DNA of 50,102 nt from a bacterium (GTDB taxonomy: Bacteria; Campylobacterota; Campylobacteria; Campylobacterales; Sulfurovaceae). Both the position numbers and the translations under genes were made by a program. This document shows, in pieces, positions 43,629 to 50,102 of the stretch. The stretch is from the NCBI GenBank assembly GCA_018822805.1, contig JAHJJU010000004.1, forward strand, positions 1 through 50,102, read 5' to 3'. Position 1 is the stretch's first letter. Each line of letters opens with the position of its first letter. The notes beneath the pieces were generated by a model that searched no databases, had not been told where the DNA came from, and saw only the letters and a list, made by a program, of their open reading frames with translations.

Positions 43629-44666
43629 ATGGAAAATTTTTATGATATCTTAAAACAACTTATACGTGTACCCTCTGTTGTAGGAGCAGAACATCCCTTT
43701 TTCATGTTTGTAAAAAGAGAACTTGAAGAGATAGGAATTGCAGTTGAATATTATGACGGGGTATTGGTTGCAAAAGGAAAAAAACCTACCAAAGGGTATA
43801 TCTCAGCCCATGCCGATAGACACGGACTGATTTGTACAGGGCATAATGAGTTTCAATATGCAGCCTTTATTGCTAAAAACCAAGCTGATTTATTGGGAAA
43901 CTCAAACTCTGAAAAGCTTCTAAAAAACTTTGAAATGCGGTTTGTAAATCAAAAGGTTCAAGCCTATCAACCTTGGTCAGGCTTGTATTTGGGTTTAGGT
44001 ATCATTGAAGATGCTTATTTATGCCCAAGAAGAAACAACATCATATTTAGAATCGAAGAGTTTGACCATCTGATGCCGGGTACACCTATAGCATTTATGG
44101 ATAAATTGATTATCAATGATGATAAAATTTCAGCTCAACTTGACAACGTTATCTCTGTAGCCATGATTATCTACTTGTATCATTTAGGCTATCAAGGTAC
44201 GGCTTTCTTTACAGCATCGGAGGAGGCCGGAAGAAGTTGGCGTTTTTTACTCGAATATTTTAGACGATTTAATATTAGTACCAATGAACTATTGGTACTC
44301 GACACCAGTCCATACCAAACCAATGAAGAGTTGTCGCTTTTAGATGTGGTATTGAGAAATCGTGACCAAAATGGTGTCTTTCGATCCTCTCTTAAGAATC
44401 AAATAAAAACCATTGCCATAAAAAATAAAATCAAATACCACTTTAAAGATGCCTATTTAAAAAACATCATGAGACAAGAAGGCATCAAAGGCTCTATCGG
44501 TGTAACAGAATTAGGAAGAATCATTCATGCCAGTAAAAATGAAATTCAAGGAACCACACTTCAAATACCAACCATTGGATACCATACTATAGAAGAAACA
44601 GCCTCTATCAAATCGATAGATAGTATAATGTTTATTTTAAAAGAGCTTTATATTATGGATTCTTAG
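43629..44666 (+). CDS. M42-like deblocking aminopeptidase
   Basis: The 345-residue protein has the two-metal site of M42/M28 peptidases: H61 and D63 (ISAHADRHGL), bridging D172 (AQLDNVISV), catalytic E198 with E199 (ASEEAG), D225 (VLDTSP) and a late H319 (IGYHTIEE). The family includes tetrahedral aminopeptidases that cut small peptides, some of which prefer acidic N-termini. The insert around residues 75-120 differs from standard M42, so specificity is open. It follows rimK by eight bases and is probably co-transcribed, suggesting that it trims peptides made or tagged by the ligase. Confidence 0.82.
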   Translation: MENFYDILKQLIRVPSVVGAEHPFFMFVKRELEEIGIAVEYYDGVLVAKGKKPTKGYISAHADRHGLICTGHNEFQYAAFIAKNQADLLGNSNSEKLLKNFEMRFVNQKVQAYQPWSGLYLGLGIIEDAYLCPRRNNIIFRIEEFDHLMPGTPIAFMDKLIINDDKISAQLDNVISVAMIIYLYHLGYQGTAFFTASEEAGRSWRFLLEYFRRFNISTNELLVLDTSPYQTNEELSLLDVVLRNRDQNGVFRSSLKNQIKTIAIKNKIKYHFKDAYLKNIMRQEGIKGSIGVTELGRIIHASKNEIQGTTLQIPTIGYHTIEETASIKSIDSIMFILKELYIMDS

Positions 44667-44675
44667 TATAAAATA

Positions 44676-44700
44676 GCAGATTCCATTCTTAGGAGTCTGC
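44676..44700 (+). promoter_or_regulatory. Hairpin covering the oxygenase ribosome site
   Basis: GCAGATTCC (44676-44684) pairs with GGAGTCTGC (44692-44700), nine positions with one G-T pair and a seven-base loop. The second arm contains the AGGAG ribosome site (44691-44695) and ends directly before the TTG start codon, so the fold would block translation initiation. Confidence 0.55.
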
Positions 44701-45423
44701 TTGATACAGATCAGTGAAAAAATATTTTGTGATGACTTTTTACATACAGCTGTTATAGATAACAAAAACTTACCCAATCCTTACAACGACTATCCTTTTT
44801 TAATTATAGAAAATTTTTTAACTCCTAATGAGGCGCACACCATTGCTACTTCCATTCAAGAGCAATCCGATGCACAACAAGCAAAAGTAAAAACGAAATT
44901 TTTAGACAGTGTTGTGGTACCCAGTGTTGTTGAAGAGATTCGTAAAACAACCCTTCATACCTTACCCCGACTCTTTGAGGAGTTGTATATAGAAAGATTT
45001 TTAAGTCATCAACAGAAAATTGAAGATTTTTTCTCTATGGGATTTATCAATGCAACCCCACTACAAATTTTGGTTTATAGAGAAGGTGATTTCTATATTA
45101 AACATGCCGATGATTCTAGTGAGCTTGTTGATAAAAATGGTCAAACAGTAGGTTTTAATTGTGTTGCTCCCCAAAGAAAAATCACCACGGTACTTTTTGG
45201 AACTTCTCATGAAAGTACAAAAATATCCAATGATACCTACAGTTTTGAAGGAGGAGAATTGGTCTTTAACTACCTTTATGATAAAGATCAGCAACCTGTT
45301 ATTCTCTACCCAAAAGCCGGAGATATGGTGATTTTTTTTAGTAATCCATTTTTTAGTCATGAAGTAAAACCTGTTACATCAGGCTACCGTTTAACCATGG
45401 TTCAATGGCATAATGCATTGTAA
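44701..45423 (+). CDS. 2-Oxoglutarate/Fe(II)-dependent oxygenase
   Basis: The 240-residue protein has the jelly-roll oxygenase triad H135-x-D137 (YIKHADD) and H220 (FFSHEV), with R230 ten residues later (SGYRLTMVQWH) to bind 2-oxoglutarate. This arrangement resembles prolyl-4-hydroxylase-type enzymes acting on peptides or proteins. The start is TTG 44701; AGGAG five bases upstream supports it but lies in a hairpin. It is the last gene of the SnoaL - RimB - RimK - M42 run, 34 bases after the peptidase. A hydroxylated peptide or ribosomal protein would be a natural substrate, but this is inference. Confidence 0.87.
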   Translation: MIQISEKIFCDDFLHTAVIDNKNLPNPYNDYPFLIIENFLTPNEAHTIATSIQEQSDAQQAKVKTKFLDSVVVPSVVEEIRKTTLHTLPRLFEELYIERFLSHQQKIEDFFSMGFINATPLQILVYREGDFYIKHADDSSELVDKNGQTVGFNCVAPQRKITTVLFGTSHESTKISNDTYSFEGGELVFNYLYDKDQQPVILYPKAGDMVIFFSNPFFSHEVKPVTSGYRLTMVQWHNAL

Positions 45424-45426
45424 CTC

Positions 45427-45446
45427 AAGTACCAAAAAAGGTGCTT
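45427..45446 (+). terminator. Weak terminator-like hairpin after the oxygenase gene
   Basis: AAGTACC (45427-45433) pairs with GGTGCTT (45440-45446), with one G-T pair and an A6 loop, followed by CTCATTTTC. It stands four bases past the stop codon and ends the five-gene run. Confidence 0.4.
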
Positions 45447-45474
45447 CTCATTTTCAACAAGTTTGATAGATATT

Positions 45475-46350
45475 CTAAAAAATAATTGAAAGATAAAAAC
45501 TTATCTCAAAATGCTTATCATCTGAAAGATAATTATTTTTTTTATACTCAGCATAGGGTGGTTTAGTGGTGGTTTCATAGTCACTTTTTGGAAGCCACTC
45601 ATGATAAACCCAGTGAATAAACTTCAGTAAGTCTCCATCCATTCCCTTAATATCAAACTTTGCATAAATGCCCTCAGAAATTTTAAACTTGGGCAACCGT
45701 TCATCTTGAATCTCTTTTTCTTCGTCATTAATTACACAAGCAACATATTGACACTCATTTAGAGGTGTAATTGTTGGATTATCATGAAAAAGAGCAATCT
45801 GCGTATATTCGTTTAAATTATGAGTAAAAATCCATGTTTGAATCTTCTCCCACGTCTGTTTAATTTGTGGATTGTACCCCTGATGGCGAACATAATAACT
45901 GCTCAGTTCAGGACGTTTAACAATAGAAGGTTCGATATGTTCAAATGATGCTTTAGAAGCAATCGCTTTATTAGACTGCTGGAGAATTTTTTGAGAATAC
46001 TCTTTGTAGCCTCCTTGTCGCCATGCCTTAGGCGTCATACAAAAACGTTCTTTAAATAGTCGAATAAATGAACTTTGAGAACTGTAGCCACAACTGTTTG
46101 CTACTTCTGAAATGGTGGAGTATTTATTGGTCAGAAGTAGATTCGAGGATTTTTGTAAACGAATTGATTTAATACTCTCATAGATATTGCGTCCAAATAT
46201 CTCTTTAAAAATTTTATGCATGTAAAATTTACTAATTTTAAAATCTTCAGCCAATTCATCCATATTAATGCTTGTATCAATATGCGTGTAGATGTAAAAA
46301 AGGATACTGTTGGCTATTTTGGTTTTTTTTTCTAAAGTTACACGTTTCAT
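45475..46350 (-). CDS. AraC-family regulator with GyrI-like effector domain
   Basis: The 291-residue protein has an N-terminal AraC helix-turn-helix pair (about residues 10-110, with DELAEDFKISKFYMHKIFKEIFG and SEVANSCGYSSQSSFIRLFKERF). A GyrI-like/AraC_E_bind ligand domain follows (about 135-291). Such proteins resemble Rob or MarA-type activators that sense hydrophobic compounds. I place the start at ATG 46350. No ribosome site precedes it, but a minus-strand TATAAT at 46358-46363 is only seven bases away, so the mRNA could be leaderless. An in-frame TTG at 46389 would add a hydrophobic stretch unsuited to this family. Confidence 0.87.
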   Translation of the reverse strand: MKRVTLEKKTKIANSILFYIYTHIDTSINMDELAEDFKISKFYMHKIFKEIFGRNIYESIKSIRLQKSSNLLLTNKYSTISEVANSCGYSSQSSFIRLFKERFCMTPKAWRQGGYKEYSQKILQQSNKAIASKASFEHIEPSIVKRPELSSYYVRHQGYNPQIKQTWEKIQTWIFTHNLNEYTQIALFHDNPTITPLNECQYVACVINDEEKEIQDERLPKFKISEGIYAKFDIKGMDGDLLKFIHWVYHEWLPKSDYETTTKPPYAEYKKNNYLSDDKHFEISFYLSIIF

Positions 46351-46357
46351 AAGAATT

Positions 46358-46363
46358 ATTATA
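46358..46363 (-). promoter_or_regulatory. -10-like box next to the AraC start codon
   Basis: The minus strand reads TATAAT ending seven bases before ATG 46350. A start of transcription at the usual distance would fall at or near the ATG itself. It may be coincidental in AT-rich DNA. Confidence 0.35.
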
Positions 46364-46483
46364 GCAATAAATAGTAAAAAATAGAACAAAAATAGATAAT
46401 TTTAAAGACAAAAATAGTATAGAATTAAAAATTTTAAAACTTTATAATATCACATAACTTACTTCATTTTTAGGAAACAAACT

Positions 46484-47938
46484 ATGTTAAAAAAAATATC
46501 TAAAATTCTTATTGCCAACCGAGGTGAAATTGCTTTAAGGATTATACGTGCGTGTAAAGAGCTTGAAATCAAAAGTGTCGCCATTTTTTCAGAGGTCGAT
46601 GCCGAAGGTATATGGATACAAGTAGCTGACGAATGCTATCCAATTGTAGGTGATCCAATCGCTGCGTATCTCAGCCCTGAGGAGATTATCAAAATTGCTA
46701 AAATGGCGAAATGTGATGCTGTTCACCCAGGGTATGGATTTTTATCTGAGAGTGCTGAATTTGCAAGAGCATGTGAGGAAAATGATTTAATTTTCATTGG
46801 ACCAAAAGCTGAGCATATTGAACTCTTTGGAGACAAAATGGCATCTAAAGTTGCTATGAAAGCTGTTGGTGTGCCTGTATTAGAAGGAACAGATACCCCA
46901 ATTCTTGATAAAAGTGAGGGAAAAAAGATTGCTGAATCAATCGGTTTTCCTATTATTATTAAAGCAGCATTTGGTGGAGGTGGTCGTGGTATGCGTATTG
47001 TACGTACTGCCAAAGAATTTGAAACTCTTTTTGATTCAGCAACCAATGAAGCTGTAAAATATTTTGGAAAAGGTGAAGTGTTTATCGAAAAATATGTCGA
47101 AAATCCTCGCCATATTGAAATACAAATCGTTGCCGATAAACATGGAAACGTGGTGCATTTAGGTGAGCGTGACTGTTCAATTCAACGTCGACACCAAAAG
47201 GTAATAGAAATTGCTCCTTCTCCACGACTTGAAAGTCAAACACGTAAAGAGCTCTATCGTATTGCAAAAAAAGCCATGATTAAACTCGGATACGAAAGTG
47301 TTGGAACAGTAGAATTCTTATTGGACGCTGATGACAACATTTACTTTATCGAGATGAACACGCGTGTACAAGTTGAGCATCCTGTGACAGAGATTATCTC
47401 AGGTGTGGATATTATTCAGCGTATGATTGAAATTGCTGAGGGAGATAAATTACAATTTATGCAAGAAGAAATTACGTTTAGAGGATATGCCATTGAATTT
47501 AGAATCAATGCTGAAGATCCACAAAAAAACTTTATGCCTTCGTCAGGAACAATTTCAAAATACCTTATACCAGGAGGTCCAGGAGTACGTATTGATAGCA
47601 GTGCCTACAGTGGGTACACGCTTCCAACCAACTACGACTCCATGATTGGAAAGTTAATTGTATGGGCATTAGATTGGGAAGGTGCTGTTAAAAAAGCACG
47701 AAGAGCCTTAGATGAGTATTATATCGAAGGAGTTACGACCAATATTCCACTGCACCGAGAGATTGTCAAAGATACTGATTTTAAAAAGGGAATGATAACA
47801 ACCAACTATTTAGATAATAAAATGGACACTTTTAACCTCAAAGCCGTCTCATCTACAGCAAAAGAAAAGAAAAAACTTTCATTTTTATCAAACTTAATTG
47901 AAAAAGGTTTGATGAATTTTAAGGGTGATTTCCTTTAA
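46484..47938 (+). CDS. Biotin carboxylase subunit
   Basis: The 484-residue enzyme carboxylates biotin on a carrier protein with ATP and bicarbonate. It shows KILIANRGEIALRIIRACKEL at the start, the ATP loop FGGGGRGMR, ERDCSIQRRHQKVIEIAPSP and EMNTRVQVEHPVTE, all intact. Compared with AccC (about 445 aa) it has a longer C-terminus. The segment IFIGPKAEHIELFGDKMASK resembles pyruvate or 2-oxoglutarate carboxylase A subunits, as I recall them from this phylum. I therefore favour that role over acetyl-CoA carboxylase, without certainty. The partner subunit is not adjacent. TATAAT at 46443-46448 is a likely -10 box. Confidence 0.9.
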   Translation: MLKKISKILIANRGEIALRIIRACKELEIKSVAIFSEVDAEGIWIQVADECYPIVGDPIAAYLSPEEIIKIAKMAKCDAVHPGYGFLSESAEFARACEENDLIFIGPKAEHIELFGDKMASKVAMKAVGVPVLEGTDTPILDKSEGKKIAESIGFPIIIKAAFGGGGRGMRIVRTAKEFETLFDSATNEAVKYFGKGEVFIEKYVENPRHIEIQIVADKHGNVVHLGERDCSIQRRHQKVIEIAPSPRLESQTRKELYRIAKKAMIKLGYESVGTVEFLLDADDNIYFIEMNTRVQVEHPVTEIISGVDIIQRMIEIAEGDKLQFMQEEITFRGYAIEFRINAEDPQKNFMPSSGTISKYLIPGGPGVRIDSSAYSGYTLPTNYDSMIGKLIVWALDWEGAVKKARRALDEYYIEGVTTNIPLHREIVKDTDFKKGMITTNYLDNKMDTFNLKAVSSTAKEKKKLSFLSNLIEKGLMNFKGDFL

Positions 47939-48139
47939 TATTCTATCTATTTAACTCTATTCGTATATCTTTTCCCTTGTATGCTGGGGAGAAGATTGCC
48001 ACATTATATTTTTGATGTATCAAAATAAGTGTAATTTAAGTTTTATTCCCTAAAAAGGGTCAAAAACCCTTTGTTTCTAGTTTTACTAATATTACGCCTT
48101 CTTGGCACACCCTGACTCTAAAGTTTGGTGGTTAAAAAA
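47939..48139. other. 201-bp intergenic region with weak hairpin
   Basis: This gap lies between the convergent biotin carboxylase and VOC genes. The only feature I can support is a 7-bp stem, AAAGGGT (48054-48060) with ACCCTTT (48066-48072), followed by GTTTCTAGTTTT, a possible weak terminator. I see no ORF or RNA gene here. Confidence 0.4.
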
Positions 48140-48562
48140 TTATGCACCTGCAAACTCTCCATCCTTTGAAGAAAATCCTAAAATATACCCATTGATATCT
48201 CGAATATAAAACTCGCGTTGTCCATACCAAGTGGTTTCGATATCTTTATAGATTTCTACTCTGCCTTTTATTCCATCATAAAAGCTATTAACATCTTCAA
48301 TAGCTATGTAAAAAGTACAACTTGCTCCGATTTCATTAAAAAATGTACCTATATCCTTTTGTAAACTTTCTTTCTCTTGTAACATAATCTCGACATTACC
48401 TCTTTTGAGCATTGCCCAGATATAGTGTTTATCTTCTTCAAAAGTTGCACCAAAACTTTTATCTTCAGCTACAGCTACCTGAAATTCAAAACCTAAATTT
48501 TGGTAATAAACAACACTCTCTTTTATATTTTTAACGGCTAAATTTGGGGTGAGCATTTGCAT
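48140..48562 (-). CDS. VOC-family (glyoxalase/bleomycin-resistance-like) protein
   Basis: The 140-residue protein has the two beta-alpha-beta-beta-beta halves of the vicinal oxygen chelate fold. It starts with MLTPNLAVKNIKESVVYYQNLGFEF and ends with FYIRDINGYILGFSS. The YIRDINGYILGF strand is typical of glyoxalase/dioxygenase-like members. The substrate or metal function is unknown. The start ATG 48562 has AAGGAG six bases upstream, and a TATAAT lies on the minus strand near 48585-48590. It is a single-gene unit, convergent with the biotin carboxylase gene. Confidence 0.85.
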   Translation of the reverse strand: MQMLTPNLAVKNIKESVVYYQNLGFEFQVAVAEDKSFGATFEEDKHYIWAMLKRGNVEIMLQEKESLQKDIGTFFNEIGASCTFYIAIEDVNSFYDGIKGRVEIYKDIETTWYGQREFYIRDINGYILGFSSKDGEFAGA

Positions 48563-48838
48563 GGATAACTCCTTACTTTTTTCATATTATAGTGATTTTT
48601 TATTTTTTTTAGTTAAATTATAAACTTTCTAACGTCCAACAAACACTTTAAAAAGAGAAATAATATGCAACAAAATAAAAATTATCTAAAATTAAGAAGC
48701 AACTATTTCTAACATCATGTTTCAATTGAACTGTAATAAAACTACTCAATAGAATATCAAAAAATATTCATACTCTTATTATAAGTTTAGTTATAATAAT
48801 TCTAAAATTAATAAAATGAAAAGAGGTTGAAATCTACA

Positions 48839-49813
48839 ATGAAAACAGCAGTAGCTACACTACTATTTCTATTTATATTAACTCAGCAGACAATAGCCAA
48901 AAATATTAATTACAGTGTAGATGGTGGAGAATTTAAACAACAAAATGCCGTTTATTTAAAACCCTCTCAAAAATTAAAATTGAAATTTGATGTCAAAAAT
49001 GCTAAAAGCATTAAGTGGTATCAGATTATTCCCGATACTTCTAAGTTTTATAAGAATGCCAACCACCCTTGGGAAAAAAATGCTTACAAATGGGTAGGCT
49101 ACGGAAAAATAGACTATAAAAGAGTTGAGATAAAACCTTTCGAAAACAAGAAAGAAGTAGAGCTTACATCAAAGATTTTAGAAGCCAATAGACCAAAAAA
49201 CAATCGTTACTACAACTCTAAATTAGGTAGCTTTTGGTTTGAGGTTGAAGCAACGCTAAAGAGTGGAAAAGTTATTAAAACTCTTGGTATTAATGATGTA
49301 GGTAGAAAAGGACTCTCACCTAAAGTTTTTCGTGTCTCCTACTGGTCAAATGATGACTACTTGGGATACTTAACAACCTTTTTTAATGTTCCGGGAATCT
49401 TTGGTTCGATGCCCTATCAGAGTTCAAACTATATCGGTGTAGATTGTACTGATGTTTTGGTAGCAGCCTCAAGCCTTATGAACAAAAGAGAAAATGTAAA
49501 AAATTATAATGTTGTGATGCTGGTGGAGAAACTCAAACAAAAAGCAAAGCTAAAAGTGATAGATGGAAAACCCAATAAAAGACTAAAGTGGGGAAAAGAT
49601 TTTCAATCAGGTGATTTTATAGCTGTCAAATACCGAGAAAATGGACGCTATGCCCACATCGGTATGTTGTTTACCGATGAAAACAAAAATGGGGTTTTAG
49701 ACAAAGAAGACGGCATTATAAATGCAGGACCGAATGCCCTGCATGTTACACCATTGAAAGAAGGGGCGTTTAATGGAACAGTTGTTGTTTTAGATAATGT
49801 GGATATGGAGTAA
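48839..49813 (+). CDS. Secreted cysteine-hydrolase-like protein (NlpC/P60-like)
   Basis: The 324-residue protein has a signal peptide (residues 1-20, ending TIAK). A beta-rich N-terminal part follows (about 25-160), then a C-terminal segment with C203 in YIGVDCTDVLVAASSL and H273 in GRYAHIGMLF. That order resembles the cysteine-histidine core of NlpC/P60-type amidases, which cut peptidoglycan peptides. The call is from motif shape only; I could not assign a named family. I chose ATG 48839, which gives a clean signal peptide; AGAGG lies 12 bases upstream, rather far. An in-frame TTG at 48827 overlaps that ribosome site and is less likely. Confidence 0.65.
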   Translation: MKTAVATLLFLFILTQQTIAKNINYSVDGGEFKQQNAVYLKPSQKLKLKFDVKNAKSIKWYQIIPDTSKFYKNANHPWEKNAYKWVGYGKIDYKRVEIKPFENKKEVELTSKILEANRPKNNRYYNSKLGSFWFEVEATLKSGKVIKTLGINDVGRKGLSPKVFRVSYWSNDDYLGYLTTFFNVPGIFGSMPYQSSNYIGVDCTDVLVAASSLMNKRENVKNYNVVMLVEKLKQKAKLKVIDGKPNKRLKWGKDFQSGDFIAVKYRENGRYAHIGMLFTDENKNGVLDKEDGIINAGPNALHVTPLKEGAFNGTVVVLDNVDME

Positions 49814-49935
49814 GTCTAGTTCACTAAACTCTGTACCTTCCTCGGCTGAGAACTCATCTAACCCTATTAAAACCTTTACTCTTAATCGTTTTCCAAACAG
49901 CTTTGCCTTGAAATTTATCAAAATCAACGGTTTTT

Positions 49936-49953
49936 CAACTCGTTCAACTCGTT
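49936..49953 (+). repeat. Tandem 9-bp duplication
   Basis: CAACTCGTT occurs twice in direct succession (49936-49944 and 49945-49953). The second copy runs into the REP-like hairpin, which suggests slippage or an insertion event at the element edge. Confidence 0.6.
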
Positions 49954-49976
49954 CCCATCCGTCCTCGGTGGGAACG
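49950..49976. repeat. REP-like palindromic hairpin
   Basis: CGTTCCCATC (49950-49959) pairs with GGTGGGAACG (49967-49976) with one G-T pair and a seven-base loop. The CGTTCCCA...TGGGAACG core resembles a widespread repetitive palindrome of proteobacterial genomes. It is GC-richer than its surroundings and lies about 50 bases from the end of a probable REP-associated transposase, its expected partner. Confidence 0.65.
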
Positions 49977-50003
49977 CATACGAGAACCTAAACTAAAACA
50001 ATT

Positions 50004-50102
50004 ATCACTTAAACCAAAGCCTCTCAACTTCAATCAATCCCTCAATACCCTCATAATCCCTAGCACTGCTATATCTCCAATGACTTGCCTCATCCACATA
50101 AC
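50004..50102 (-). pseudogene. 3' end of a REP-associated (IS200-like) tyrosine transposase, apparently frameshifted
   Basis: Reading leftwards from the window edge, the frame encodes YVDEASHWRYSSARDYEGIEG, the usual C-terminal pattern of RAYT-type transposases (WxYSSARxYxG). After a run of four G the frame gives ID and a stop at 50029-50031. Skipping one G instead gives LIEVERLWFK and a stop at 50004-50006, which is how such proteins commonly end. So a one-base insertion, or a sequence error, has probably truncated the tail. Catalytic residues lie outside the window. The family call rests on only about 30 residues. Confidence 0.55.

Noticed and set aside
48664-48711. 15-codon frame starting ATGCAACAA upstream of the secreted hydrolase gene
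   Set aside because: Too short, no convincing ribosome site and AT-rich composition; consistent with chance.
49797-49991. Plus-strand 64-codon frame rich in Ser, Asn and Pro
   Set aside because: It starts inside the preceding gene, crosses the REP-like hairpin and has low-complexity composition; it is probably not coding.
49789-49995. Minus-strand open frame of about 65 codons beyond the secreted protein gene, with a plausible acidic C-terminus
   Set aside because: It overlaps the end of the convincing 48839-49813 gene, has no good start or ribosome site, and runs through the REP-like hairpin. Readthrough of a palindromic repeat can give such frames. It could be a decayed gene end, but I cannot support it.

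Overview
The window is AT-rich DNA from a member of the Campylobacterota (epsilonproteobacteria). It is probably a free-living, Sulfurimonas- or Sulfurovum-like species rather than a host-adapted Campylobacter or Helicobacter. Three things point there: a XerH-type recombinase, the gene run aroB - MscS-like - mtaB - FtsH-like - bioV that I recall from Helicobacter and its relatives, and a long-form biotin carboxylase of the pyruvate/2-oxoglutarate carboxylase kind. These assignments come from sequence features and memory; no search was run.

Layout. 0-3.5 kb: an AAA ATPase of the DUF234 type, an unknown gene, and xerH. A 28-bp element of exact dif architecture (11-bp arms, 6-bp centre) lies just upstream of xerH, and sampled G/C skew changes sign around it, so this is probably the replication terminus. 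3.6-5.3 kb: a possible 39-residue membrane peptide, then a TetR regulator behind four copies of GAACAnnTGTTC and a near-consensus promoter, followed by a methyltransferase. 5.3-10.7 kb: DUF3820-like, SMI1/KNR4-like and lipocalin-like genes, a YhiN-type flavoprotein, an RlpA-like protein and pyruvate kinase. 10.9-17.1 kb: an M20 peptidase, two RimK-like ATP-grasp enzymes (the second with a helix-hairpin-helix tail) and an M14 carboxypeptidase. 17.2-30.7 kb: a SulP transporter, the bioV operon, a TrkA-like protein, tgt, glyS and an acyltransferase.

30.8-36.8 kb: three MscS-like proteins around a CorA-like transporter. 37.1-41.3 kb: an outer-membrane barrel protein, a Crp/Fnr regulator and a secreted patatin. 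41.4-45.4 kb: a small gene behind a striking inverted repeat, then a five-gene run SnoaL-like - RimB-like - RimK - M42 peptidase - 2OG-Fe(II) oxygenase. 45.5-50.1 kb: an AraC/GyrI regulator, a biotin carboxylase, a VOC protein, a secreted cysteine-hydrolase-like protein, and a REP-like hairpin beside the 3' end of a probable REP-associated transposase that appears frameshifted.

The best candidates for something undescribed are the two separate ligase-plus-peptidase cassettes (10.9-17.1 and 41.8-45.4 kb). Each combines ATP-grasp amino-acid ligases with zinc peptidases that could remove what the ligases add. The proposed roles are inference.
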